From Kalaharituber pfeilii (Eukaryota; Ascomycota; Pezizomycetes; Pezizales; Pezizaceae), in assembly GCA_015179045.1 (NCBI GenBank), contig WHUZ01000048.1:248001-312000 (forward strand): DNA of 64,000 nt, read 5' to 3'. Positions within the stretch are counted from its first letter, which is position 1, and each line of letters starts with the position of its first letter. This document shows positions 35,001 to 47,185 of this stretch, piece after piece. The notes beneath the pieces are model-generated. The model did not search any database. It was not told where the DNA came from and was given only the letters and a program-made list of their open reading frames with translations. Position numbers and translations under genes: made by a program.

Positions 35001-37869
35001 TTGATCGACCTACGGAGTCTCTAATGTTGCAATCCATCTCAGCACCACTGTTGGAGATTTCCCACTCCACTGTGCTGCCCAACCCAGCAAAAGCAGCAAC
35101 AAAAATTCGGTTTTCGCTTTGGTAGTTGAACGTCTTGATGTTGTTCTCCTCAGTGGCATAATCCGAATCGTACATTCCCTGTCGAACCGCCTGTAGTGCT
35201 GCGGATACGTTCGCCTCTGTATTGAGAAACTGATTGATTTTTGACTGTAGCAACAGCTCCGAGCCCAATCGAGCGTGTTTACCCCAATAGTGTGAGGCAT
35301 AGGTCAACAGAGGATTGTCCTCTAATCTCTTGTTTAGATCTTCTACAGATGTGCAGCAGCCAGTGCTGAATTCATCGAACGAGAGGTACGTTATACAAGT
35401 GTTTGCGATCCTAATGTTGGCATCAGGAAAGAAGCGATTCACATTGCGGTTGAAGTACTCTTGTGCGGTGTAATGGACCAGACGTATCTGATTTGACTCC
35501 CCATCAACCGCGACAAGCCCGGCGCAGACATTTACCAGAGACTCGGCCTCAAAGATTCCTTCTCTGTCAAGAGAATTGCTGTCAATTTCAACCGCGAGGG
35601 CATGCTGAAGCTCCTGAACGGTCAATGGCCGAATTGCACACGTCACCCATGTCAAGACATTATTTGCAAGATCGAAATCTTCTTTCACTTGAGCTTGAAT
35701 TCTCTCCATTGCGACATCGTATGTGGCAGTGAGGCCATCAGGGAGGCTTGTCAGCGCTTCTCGAATTTGCTTCAATGAATGCTTTGCAGCAACTGTATCC
35801 ATATGAAGCTGTGCCAAAAGAAACCTATGGGGACGTTAGTTACCTATGAAAAGACATTGTATGTCTCAACTAAAGAGAACTTCAATTGAGAGAGGACAAT
35901 GAACTTACATTCCATTCGCTTTGCTAGCAATGGTGTCAATAACGAAGGGAAGAAGCTCTGGATCCTTCTTGAAATGCACTTGGAGGCGAGGTTTTTTCTC
36001 GAGTTGGCTCCTTAAAAAAGTTCTGATGTCGGTATCAGAAGCTCTAATCTCGACACGAGCGGTGTCACGAAATAGTTCCCATAGGTTGCCTATCTCCCTT
36101 GACGTTACCAAGAGGCTAGCATTTTTGGCCTCGCGAATAATTCCGTGGATTGCTAACATTAATGAATCTTTTTCTCCACATTCGTCCAGAGCGTCAATAA
36201 CGATATACACTCTCGAATAGCGCGCAACCTGAGCTTTGAGAAGTTGTATACACTCGCGAATAGGTAGACGTGTTTGCGTATTTGAATGTTTCGTGAACAT
36301 CTCCATTAATTCGTCTGTGAGCAACCAGCTCCGAGTCACAAGCTGCTTCATCATGCTGGAAACAAGATTTAAGGCGGTTTGCTGTGTCTGTTCCTTATAA
36401 TTGCAGTACGCGAACATTAGCCCAATGTCTTTCTGACTCCCCAAAGTCGTCTCTATATGGTTTATAACCATCGATCTAGCCAAAGTTAGCGAGACTTTGC
36501 GGTACAGTAGCATGAAGGTGAAAATGACTGGATAGTTCAGCGAGTCGGAACACTCACGCTAAGACGGTTTTACCAGAACCAGCTAAGCCATGCATTAGCT
36601 GTGAGCTTAGCCAGATAATACCACCGGGTTTTGGATAACTCACGAATCCCTGGGCAGTACAGAGTTTGTCTTGAACCTCTCAGCCATTCTTGAAATTGGG
36701 CGTTCTCTAATAACCAACTTCCAGTGCCCTCTTGCCAGCGGCTAAATGTGTCAGTTTGTTTGCTCCAAAAATTCAGCGGTGATAGCCATTGAGATAATCT
36801 TTGACAGTAGTCATCCCAAAATTGGATCTCTTGGTCTAAATTGGCAGCTTAGCATATTGCATAGACAAATTTCACTGCTTTGAGATGAAGCCTACTTCGA
36901 CTAGCCTTGTGGATATCTGTATTCCCAGCACGGATCGGCTGAGTCTGACTCATCTCAATCTCTATCTGCTCTGTAATTTGCCAGTCAACACCGCAAGCTC
37001 GAGATTTAACACCGGACAGTTAGAATATTGTTGATAGTACTAACTTTGTACAACCCACGATTGCGTCCTCGTGAATTTTCTAATATCTACCACGCTTTCC
37101 TTGATTTCCGTTGCCTGAATTTTCAGTGCTGTAATACGGGAGAGCCTCAGCAATCTGAATGGGAATGCGAATGGATGGCGTGTATACATTGTTGGTTATG
37201 TTGCATGCCCTTAATTTCAGAGAGTACACGTTGCACATCCGCTTTCACATGCTTAACGTTGCTCTGAATTTCTTGAGATAGGGACCTAATATTTGTCAAA
37301 GCATCAACGATTTACTCAAGCTAAATATTGGGCGAAGATATTCTAACTTGCTGCTAGAAGCTCAGAACTTACAATTGATCATTGGCGAGTCCGAGCTGCA
37401 GCAAGCTTTTATATCGCTCTATTTTAGCAAGCATACCCTCCGTTTCAACAGAAGTGAAAGGCCATGTAAGTTTCCTATATTTGCTGCTCATGAAAAGCCT
37501 GCATTTCATTCTTGAGAAAAAATTGTCGGTGAGGGAATCGGATGCGTTTTCTGGGTCTCTCATCGATATACCCAGGTGTTGATGCGGTGATCTTCCCTCC
37601 AGCTTCGATATTAGTTCGCTCATCAGGCGGCTCAAGTCGACAAATACATCATCCGCTAATAGCTTCATACTGTAGGCCCACTTCTCCTCCAAGCGGTCTT
37701 GTGCCTTCGTTTCGAGGTTAGTTAAGAGGACGGATACGTTTATGACTTCACGAAGGATGTTCTGAGAGTCTGCGCAAGCATTCTTGACGCCCTGGAGATA
37801 TCGAATAGTTCTTCTAGTGGTTTCGGCCAATGCAATCACGCTGGCTGCCAAGCCCATAGCTTCTGCCAT
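32014..37869 (-). CDS. NLR-1: NACHT-ankyrin STAND protein
   Basis: True ATG at 37869. Exon 1 (37869-37373) encodes MAEAMGLAASVIALAETTRR ..., a helical N-terminal domain of the kind found on fungal STAND proteins. Exon 2 starts at 37285; splicing from there to 36836 is unresolved. The next exon ends at 36644 with TLYCPGI, then a 61-nt intron, a 25-nt exon (36582-36558) completing PGSGKTVLA (Walker A), an 82-nt intron, exon 36475-35909 with Walker B IVIDALDEC and sensor VTSRE, an 84-nt intron, and the last exon 35824-32014 (FLLAQLHMDTVAAK ...). Winged-helix motifs (MERIQ ... VLTWVTCAIRPLTV ... LVHYTAQEYF) precede about 27 ankyrin repeats and an Asp/Glu-rich tail. Such proteins oligomerise on ligand binding and are linked to heterokaryon incompatibility and defence; the ligand is unknown. 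An in-frame TAA (36851-36849) is removed only if a 60-nt intron 36895-36836 is used. Confidence 0.9.
32035..32215 (-). repeat. Acidic-tail trinucleotide repeat in NLR-1
   Basis: GAT/GAC/GAA runs encode EDEDEDDDDDDDDDDDDDD and following acidic residues at the C-terminus. The plus strand shows the TCATCATCATC microsatellite. It is probably length-variable. Confidence 0.9.
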
Positions 37870-37997
37870 TTCGCTAGCTATCACAGATTCGGTTTTTAAA
37901 CGTCCTTGTCATAAAGATGCTTGTAGTTCTCCAACGAACTAGGGGATATCTTCACTATAGAGAGATGAAGGGATACTTCAAAGAACGAAATTAACTG

Positions 37998-38190
37998 GGG
38001 GGTGAGGTGGAGAGATATAGGGGAGCTTCCCTGATGCAGAAACCAGAAGAACCATCCGGAAGTTTCTGGAATCAGATTTTAGAAGGGGGTGGAACGGGGA
38101 TGTATATAGAACTTTCTTTGTTAAGCCTGTCTCCGGACTTTGAGGGCTGCAAGCGGGGTTACGTGATTAAAAAAAAAAGAAGAAAAAAAA
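37998..38190 (+). mobile_element. LINE 3' fragment (type B) just upstream of NLR-1
   Basis: A 193-bp insertion ending AAGCCTGTCTCCGGACTTTG ... and an A-rich run. AACGAAATTAACTG flanks it at 37984-37997 and 38191-38204 (14-bp duplication). It lies 115 bp from the NLR-1 duplication-side promoter, that is 128 bp upstream of the ATG, so probably in its promoter or 5' UTR. Confidence 0.9.
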
Positions 38191-38204
38191 AACGAAATTA
38201 ACTG

Positions 38205-39790
38205 CGCAGGAGTAGGCTCGAGGGCAACAAATTTGCTCGTTATATTTTGGTCCAGCTTATAAGTAATCCCGCCTCAAATTAGAAAGCCGCCTGCAAGCAT
38301 GACAGTAGCGTGGGCAGGGTTTAGGCTTAACTGCACCCATCATTGCTTTTGCGACTATCTCTCTCTCCTATCATGGTGCGGCTCTGACTGCCTGGGTATA
38401 TGCATATGTATGAGGAGGTTGCTGTACACATGCGCATGGCGATGCTTGGTTTTCTTGTGATTCAGCATGCGGCGGTCGCGCGGGAGGTACGAATTTCAGA
38501 AGAGGGTTCAACGCCTTGTTTGGTTCGCAACATCTTGACCAATATAGTAAGTGCAAATGCATTTGTTAAGTCAGCTGTAGTCCCAGCGATGTTAGTGGGG
38601 TCGTGGTACTTCCCCTCATTTTTCATCAGAATCACTCCTTGATCTTCACTTTCATCAGTAAGAAGTCCCTTGCGAATCGAGATTCCTCCAAAATTAGACT
38701 GCTTACCTCTTAAACTCCCTGTTAAATGGTTATGACTCCTCCAAGAATTTGAAGTTCAGGGCTGTTTTTCATACCCATGCGGTATCTTTGTGCGCTTCTG
38801 GGCACGAGACTACGTGCACTAGTTCCTTATGTTTTGCTCAAACTTCCAAATTGTAAACCCTTACTGTTAATGTCGGGTGAGATTCAGAGGACAATTCAAC
38901 TACTGTAATCTCCGAGAAATGTAATCTTGCAATCTTGCAATATGGGATCTTCTGGGATATTTCTTATTCACTGCTCATTCGCATATGATTGTTCCAGAGT
39001 TTGCTCGACACACGAGGGCATCGTTTCTCGACTTCTTCATTGCTGGTAATAGGGTTATGTCTTATGGAATCTATTGCTAATTTTCCTTTATCTATCCGAC
39101 ATAATTCATTTGCCTCGAAATTCGAAGTAGCTCATCTCTCTAGGAATAGAGACGTCAAGACACGGAGGACCAGGAATTTGTCAAAGGAGGGAGTTCTACA
39201 CCGGAAGTTCGCCTGTAGCGGAGCTAAAATGGATGCCGGATATTAGTCATCATTCAGGAGGGCTTCCTCTCCAGATTGACGAATCCCAAATCCTGGATTC
39301 GGTAATCGGCATTACCTTAAGACACTTTTGCTTCTTCGCTGTAGACCAATTTTTGGAATATTGAGGCTCTATATATGTTATGATCTCTGCCTTATGTGGT
39401 ATTCACTGACATATCTGAGTTCATAAAAGCCCCATATTCCAAGCTTCATGCAATTAATGTTCATGATGCTTAGAGAGAAATTTTGCGGACTGAAAAGCGA
39501 AAGTATTGGTATATCAATTGCCCCTGCGCAGATACACCTTGCCAAAGAAGAACTATCCCTTGGGCGGTCGGGGTGGCGGTGGGAACTTAGGATGAGTTAG
39601 AGCTTTTTGTTTTAGGATCTGAATGTTGATACACCCCCGTCTCTAACCAGACCTATCAATGGATCAAGCGACAAGTCTTGTTCGAGACTGGATATGATGC
39701 ACCCTGTCTTGAGCATTTTTTGTTGCTATGTTGTATTCCCGAAGTTTCATACATGCGGACTATACGTCGTTACGATAGAACATTGAGAGA

Positions 39791-39828
<38 letters not shown>

Positions 39829-41821
39829 TTATTCACTTAATACTCCATTAGACATGGAATCAGATAAGGGGCAACATCGACCATTGCTCGTTGTCTCACA
39901 CATACTATTGATGAAGCCACAATCCCTTGCCTGAAATGAGTGAATGCGTATTGTTGATATGTATGATTCCGAAACTAGAGTTGTGCAAAAACTCAAAGAA
40001 AAAAGCTCGGTTGCGCTTTGTTTGTATATTCACGTCGCGGTGCAACATAACCTTGCCTGTACCCTGATAAAGAGAAAGGAAGCTAATGTGTATATGGAGG
40101 GAATCATATGGGGGGAGAATTTCGGCGTTCTCCAAAAATTATTAGGAAACGGAGAAGTCGAAATGAGAACTCTGGCAGGGTTATTTATATATTTCTCTTT
40201 TTCGCAACTCAGCTCTTCACATTCAATTTGGAGCGTATACTAGTACTGCACCCTTGTTTGCTTCCATTTTCGGACACAACTGTACCCCATGGCCCATGGA
40301 GTTGAATTAATATCCCCAACAGTGATTAACACCTCAATTTCAAAGGACCGTTGACAGCGCAGAGGAGTATCCTCTCTAACATAAAAGTACCATAATGTAC
40401 ATTACTTATAAATATACTGACAAGTAACCACAAATTATACTCCGAACTTTGACTGCACACCAGTGCTGCGTTCAAGAATCACCGGCTCTTGACATGGCTA
40501 GACCTTCATTCACAGACTGATCTACCCTCATGCCACCCTTCCTGAATTAAGACGACAGTGTCACGTATGAATAATGCAGTATGTAGTACACAATTGCTTC
40601 ATATTTTCTCTCTCCGCTACATCTTCAAATCCACCCAAATTCAAAAGACTATCAGCCAAAACTTCGTAAAATTGCAAAATTCCTACCGAAAAGCCCTACC
40701 CTTGATTTCCGTTAGGAAAGGGGAGAGGGAGTGCAAGTGCACATTGCAGGTTACCTAACATACATAGAGAGGTCAACTCGTCGAAGGAATTTCTCAAACG
40801 GTGTATTCTAAATCTTTCTGTATCAGACTTTCTGGGTAGAGTCAAACATCCTTCGGGTTTCTCCAATTATCTGGCTGCGCATATTTATACGACTCGTCGG
40901 TAGGACCAACAGGTTGGCTTTGCCGGCTGAAAGTGCCATCAGCCCTTACGCTTGCTCTCATCGAAGCCTTTCTGTCCGTTATGATGCACTTCTCTCACCA
41001 TGTATGATTTGATTAGTATTTAGACGCGCGCACGCATGTGTATGTTAACGGTAGGTTTCTTGTACCCTCAAACAGAAGGCAGGGAGATGATTACGATAAG
41101 TTATATAAACTGTGTCCTTATACTATTTATTCATTTATTTATTTTAGGCTAGCGGATATGAGATACGAAATTCACCGGAGTATAGCGGATGACGTCGATG
41201 GTGATAATGATGGGTTTGTAGAGTTAAAGCGCTGGTTACGAAACTTTTATGAAGCTGTACCTCCCAGATAATTTACATAGTCCTCCCCCACCTTCATGTA
41301 CATTTCCCACTGACAAAAGTGGACGTTTTTCAAGGAGGGCAACCGAGAACCTATGCGAAACATATAAAAATGAAAACTTACAGTGCGATTCTTTTGATAT
41401 CTTCGGGGCCGGGGATTTTCACGACTGCGGGTAAGTTAGGAAAGACAAATACCGCTAATCTCATGCCCAGCCTCAGATACGCCAAGACTACAAATACATA
41501 CATACCAAGAACCTCTCCAAAGCAGGTATCATAGTTAACATAAGAGGTATCATATACGGTAAATCCCTCTAACCAACCAAAATCACTCGCCACCCTCAAC
41601 CTAGGCGGCAACGATCTTTCCCACTATATGGTTGGTGGAAAACTAGAGATTACGAGCTAAAATGCGGCGGGATACAGTTGATTAATTCAGACAGAATAAC
41701 CCCAAATATGCGTCCCAAAACGGCCCTATTTATGCAACAAAATTCAGGAAGTACCTTCGTACCCAACTAAACAATTATTGGTGCGGAATGAGGTTGCGCA
41801 TAGCAGCGGATTCAGACGGTA
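38205..41821. other. Intergenic; no gene supported
   Basis: Only short frames without domains. A T-run (about 39797-39827) suggests another retroposon end. No tRNA, rRNA or spliced gene could be recognised. A multi-exon gene with short exons could be missed by eye. Confidence 0.4.
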
Positions 41822-43415
41822 CTGTCGCTTACCTATTAGTGAGCTTCAGCATCAGGCATGCTAGCAACATGAGGTAAATTGCAGAATATACAGCAGGTGC
41901 ACCTGAACATTTGGAGGATATTTGATGGCCACACTATATATACACCTTTTGTAAGTCAATGATATGCAGAGAAAGTATAGCATTCTACCCCCCCCCCCCC
42001 CCCTTGCATAGCAAAAGATAGCATACACTAAATACTATATGACTATCCTCAACTATAGCTCTTCACACTTTCAAGTGACTATAGAAGAAGATAGCTAACT
42101 TAAATCGTGATAGAATAACGCTGCTCTGGATTTCTGTAGCCTCAAATCAGTCACTGAAATGGCCGGAAGTGCCAAAACTGCCAATATACTTTCTTATTAC
42201 TTGCAACAAGCAACTACATATACTAGAAATGATAGGATTGATAGCTATAAGACTACTCTTATGATTATGATAGTATGTAACATAATTGGGAGTGTTGGCT
42301 ACTAGAAAAACATCCTCAAGAATAGTATAGTATATTGCAGGACTGATAGTATTAATTGCTAGGAAAAATACTCTTATAAGTGCGACAGCCTCTAGTAGAA
42401 TAATAGAATTGGTAGACCTGATAGGTATCTATACTAACAATAGTATATAGCTGCAGAATTAGCTGGTATAGAAGTACGCTGATGGCTATAATACCATATA
42501 CCTAACTGATAGAATTAATAGATGAAATAAACTTCTTACTATGTCAATATTGATAGCATATACTATAGTTAATAGAGAAGGTAAGAATAATAGTATTACT
42601 GCCATGCACATCTATATAGAATGATATAGAGAGCAATACTAACAAAAATTTAGTATTTCTTATAGTAATATAGTAAGCAGAATTGTGTCTGGATATACAC
42701 TATCCTATAATAATCTCATAGGTATAATTAGCTAGGAGAACTTCTGTCAGGGTCTTGTTACGGGTTCACCACAACCATACTGTGGGCAGTCAGTGGATGC
42801 ACATATACAAGTAATATGCAAGCTGATATTGCTGGCGACGGCCTGGCGACAACACCAGCGCTGGCGTCATAGTTGCATAAATGAGTGCTATATGAGCTAT
42901 GCAGAGGACCAGCGTATGTAGAGCACTCAGGACAAGGTCTATAGAGAGTAATGGTACTTTAATATTGAGATAGCAGCAATTGGTATAAATTTGTGCTTGC
43001 TGATAGGATATAGCAATTAAAGAATTAGTTCATCATATACCTACTACTTTAGTATATATTTGTTATACAAAACACTATTGATTATATTGAGAGCATAGAA
43101 ATGCTGCTTTTAGAGTGGTATATTGATTGCAGTGGGGTATATTATGTGTGTAGCAGGACATAGTGGAAGCTTTAGCACTTCCGGCACTTTCGGATATTTT
43201 GGTAACTGCTTTTGAGGCTACAGAAATCCACAGCGACTTATCCTACCATTATTTAGGCGAGCTAGCCTTCTTCTATAGTCACTTGAGAGTACGAAGAGCT
43301 ATTGCTGAGGATAGTCATATAGTATTTAGTGTATGCTATCTTTTGCTATGCAAGGGGGGGGAGGTAGAATGCTATACTTTCTCTGCATATCATTGAATTA
43401 CAAAAGGTGTATATA

Positions 43416-44354
43416 CTAGCCAGTAAAATATGTATTCGGACAGGGGTACTCATGCACATTATGCGCTATGTCCGAATACATATTTTACTGGCTAAGTAGT
43501 ACTAGACAGAAAAATAAAGTATTTGGACAGGGGATAAATGCATATTTATGCGCCATGCAGTATTCGGCAGAAACTAGCATATTTTCGTATGCTTGGCTGG
43601 TGATAGCCATAAGACAGTCCAAATTTCGTGATAGGGTGTCCAAATTCATTATGTAAGAAAGTATTTGGACAGCTGACGTGATGAAATTTGGACAGTACTA
43701 GACAGAAAAATAAGTATTTGGACAGGGGGGTTAATGCATATTAAGCGCTATGCAGTATTTGGCCGAAACTAGCATATTTTCGTATGCTTGGCAGTAAAGA
43801 ATAGGTGTAAAAGTCCAAATTCATTATGTCAGCTGTCCAAATTTCATCACGTCAGCTGTCCAAATACTAGACAGAAAAATAAGTATTTGGACAGGGGATA
43901 ATGCATATTATGCGCTATGCGGTATTTGGCGGAAACTAGCATATTTTCGTATGCTTGGCAGTAAAGAATAGGTGTAAAGTCCAAATTCATTATGTCAGCT
44001 GTCCAAATTTCATCACGTCAGCTGTCCAAATACTTTCTTACATAATGAATTTGGACACCCTATTACCAAATTTGGACTGTCTTATGGCTATCACCAGCCA
44101 AGCATACGAGGATATGCTAGTTTCTGCCGAATACTGCATGGCGCATAAATATGCATTTGTCCCCTGTCCAAATACTTATTTTTCTGTCTAGTACTTTCTT
44201 ACATAATGAATTTGGACACCCTATCACGAAATTTGGACTGTCTTATGGCTATCACCAGCCAAGCATACGAAAATATGGCTAGTTTCTGCCGAATACTGCA
44301 TGGCGCATAAATATGCATTTGTCCCCTGTCCAAATACTTATTTTTCTGTCCAGT
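43416..44354. mobile_element. Cluster of five scrambled family-T copies
   Basis: At least five partial or whole T units (CTAGACAGAAAAATAAGTAT ... GCATATTTTCGTATGCTTGG ... TGTCCAAATTCATTATGT) lie in both orientations, three forward then two reverse. The arrangement suggests repeated insertion into each other or foldback rearrangement. Confidence 0.75.
43419..43492. mobile_element. 74-bp hairpin element with TA flanks
   Basis: Inverted ends GCCAGTAAAATATGTATTCG (24 bp with GACA) surround a loop of about 26 bp; TA stands on both sides (43417-43418, 43493-43494). The loop holds CATTATGCGCTATG, shared with families T and Y, so it may be an internal deletion product of such an element. Confidence 0.75.
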
Positions 44355-44428
44355 ACTAGCCGAAAAAATAAGTATCCGGACAGGCGACCAATGCATATTA
44401 TGCGCTATGCAGTTTTTGGTATAAACTA

Positions 44429-46226
44429 CTGTCGCTTACCTATTAGTGACCGAGCACCTATTAGTGACCGATCTCTTGGCACTCCCCCTCGTACAACTTC
44501 CACATGCAATATCTTCAGCGTCAGGCATGCTAGCAACATGAGGTAAATTGCAGAATATACAGCAGGCATGCCTGAACATTTGGAGGATATTTGATGGCCA
44601 CACTATATATACACCTTTTGTAATTCAATGATATGCAGAGAAATCTTAGCATTCTACCCCCCCCTTGCATAGCAAAGGATAGCATACACTAAATACTATG
44701 TGACTATCCTCTCCGTATAGCTCTTCGTACTCTCAAGTGACTATAGAAGAAGAGTAGCTCAACTAAATGATAGTAGAATAAGTCGCTGTGGATTTCTGTA
44801 ACCTCAAAAGCAGTTACTAAAATATCTGAAAGTGCCGGAATTGCTAAAGCTACCAGTATATTCTACTGCACATATAATATACCCCACTGCAATCAATATA
44901 CCACTCTAAAAGCAGCATTTCTATGCTCTAGATATAATTAATAGTGATTTGTATAACTAAAGTAGTAGATATATGATGAACCAATTCTTTAATTGCTATA
45001 TTCTATCAGCCAGCACAAATTTATACCAATTGCTGTTACTTCAATATCAGAGTACCGTTACTCTCTATAGACCTTGTCCTGAGTGCTCTACATATGCTAG
45101 TCCTCTGCGTAGCTTATATAGCACTCATTTATGCGACTGCGATGCTAGCGCCGGTACTATCAGCTCACATATCACTTACATATGTGCAATCACTGACTGC
45201 TCGCCGTATTCTTGCAGTGAACCTATAATAAGACACTAACCACCCTGACAGAAGTTCTTGCAGCTAATTATACCTATGAGGTCATTATAAGATACTGTAT
45301 ATCTAGACACAATTCCACTTACTATATTGCTATAAGAAATACTAAATTTTTGTTAGTATTGCTCTCTATATCATTCTATATAGATGTGCATGGCAGTAAC
45401 ACTATTATTCTTACCTCCTCTATCAACTATGGTATATGCTATCAATATTGACATAGTAAGAAGTTTATCTCATCAACTAATCCTATTAGTTAGGTATAGC
45501 TATCAGGATACTTCTATACCAGCTAATTTTGCAGCTATATACTATCGTTAATATAGATATCTATCAGGTCTACCAATTCTATTATTCTACTAGAGGCTGT
45601 CGCACTCATAAGAGTGTTTTTCCTAACAATTAATACTATTAGTCTTGAAATATACTATGCTATTCTTGAGGGTGTTTTCCCAGTAGCCAACACTCCCAAT
45701 TATATTACATACTATCGTAATTATAAGAGTAGTCTTATAGCTATTGATTCTGTCATTTCTAGTATATGTAGTTGCTTGTTGCAAGTAATAAGAGAGTATA
45801 TTGGCAGTTTTGGCACTTCCGGCACTTTTGGCTATTTCAGTGACTGATTTGAGGCTACAGAAATTCAGAGCAGCCTTATCCTATCACCATTTAAGTTAGC
45901 TATCTTCTTCTATAGTCACTTGAGAGTGTGAAGAGCTATAGTTCAGGATAGTCATATAGTATTTAGTGTATGCTATCTTTTGCTATGCAAGGGGGGGGTA
46001 GAATGCTATACTTTCTCTGCATATCATTGACTTACAAAAGGTGTATATATAGTGTAGCCATCAAATACCCTCCAAATGTTCAGGCGCACCTGCTGTACAT
46101 TCCGCAATTTACCTCATGTTGCTAGCATGCCTGACGCTGAAGATATTGCATGTGGAAGTTGTACGGGGGGGAGTGCCAAGAGATCGGTCACTAATAGGTG
46201 CTCGGTCACTAATAGGTAAGCGACAG
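44429..46226. mobile_element. Element X, copy 2 (unbroken, 1.8 kb)
   Basis: Ends CTGTCGCTTACCTATTAGTG with TA at 44427-44428 and 46227-46228. The empty site is seen in Y copy 1 as ATAAACTAGCATATT. Terminal repeats are about 400 bp. The interior (44870-45830) carries open stretches such as FPVANTPNYITYYRNYKSSL but no recognisable transposase. Richness in TA and stop codons suggests decay or repeat-induced mutation. Confidence 0.88.
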
Positions 46227-46909
46227 TAGCATATTTTTGTATGGTTGGCTCCTTAGACCAGTTCAAATTTCATGATAGCGTCCAATTTTTATTATGTCAG
46301 AAGTATCCGGACAGCTGACATAATGAATTCTGGAGACCCCTATCATACGGCAGCGGAATAAATACAAGAACAAGGTAATATATACAAGGACAGCAAGCAA
46401 CAACAGTCCGGGTAAAGACTCAATTATCATAATAAGGAAGATACTAATATTCTTGTAGGTGCTAAAATAGCCCCCTGGAAAAGAACAGCCATTGTTGGCC
46501 TACATTGAGGTATTCGCATACCAAATAGCCCAAGCAAAGTTTTTATCAATAAGAACAATATCTAGAATAATGAAGGTACTGAAATCAATTGCACTGACAT
46601 CATTGAGAGTGGAGTTTTGAGAGCTTCACATATGCATCAGCTACAAATCTTGAAGTTGTAATAAATTGCAGAACAGAGTACTGCAACTGGAGATAGGTCA
46701 CTACGGGGTGTTTTCACTGCTATTGCAGTGCTCTTCTGTAGCCTGTTCCAGAGGCTTTTCGGGAAGGTTTTGCGGAGGCTGTTCCAGAGGCTGTTCCGGA
46801 GGCTGTTCCGGAGGCTGTTGCGAAGGCTATTCTGGATGCTGTTTGAGTAGCTGTTAACATGCTACAAGCAGCTGTTCGAGCAGCTGTTTAAGAGGGTGTT
46901 CCGGTCTGT

Positions 46910-47185
46910 TCAGAGGCTGTTCAGAGGCTGTTTCGGAAGTCGTACCGGAGGTCGTACCGGAGGTTGTTCCGGAGGCAACTTTCCAGGCCGTTTCGGAGGC
47001 TGTTTCGGAGGCTGTTTGGGCTCGAACAGCCTCTTAAACAGTATTTCAATGGTCTCTAAAAAAGCCCTGAAGAGCAGTCTCGAAATCTTAGGATCTATCA
47101 GAATAGTAGTCAGACTATCAGAATTGTAAGTTTTGATCATTATAATGCCTGAACCTGCACTTATCGTAGTTGCCTGCAGTGCCAT
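46910..47185 (-). CDS. Short ORF of element Y copy 2, unknown function
   Basis: 91 residues beginning MALQATTISAGSGIIMIK, nearly identical to the ORF in Y copy 1 up to the QPPK repeats; here the frame runs on through PPEQPPVRPPVRLPK. Substitutions among the first 58 residues are T/A, Y/N and L/P. Unknown family; expression not shown. Confidence 0.35.
   Translation of the reverse strand: MALQATTISAGSGIIMIKTYNSDSLTTILIDPKISRLLFRAFLETIEILFKRLFEPKQPPKQPPKRPGKLPPEQPPVRPPVRLPKQPLNSL

Noticed and set aside
44973..45239. 88-codon frame inside element X as possible transposase
   Set aside because: No DDE-type motif, and X copy 1 does not keep the frame.
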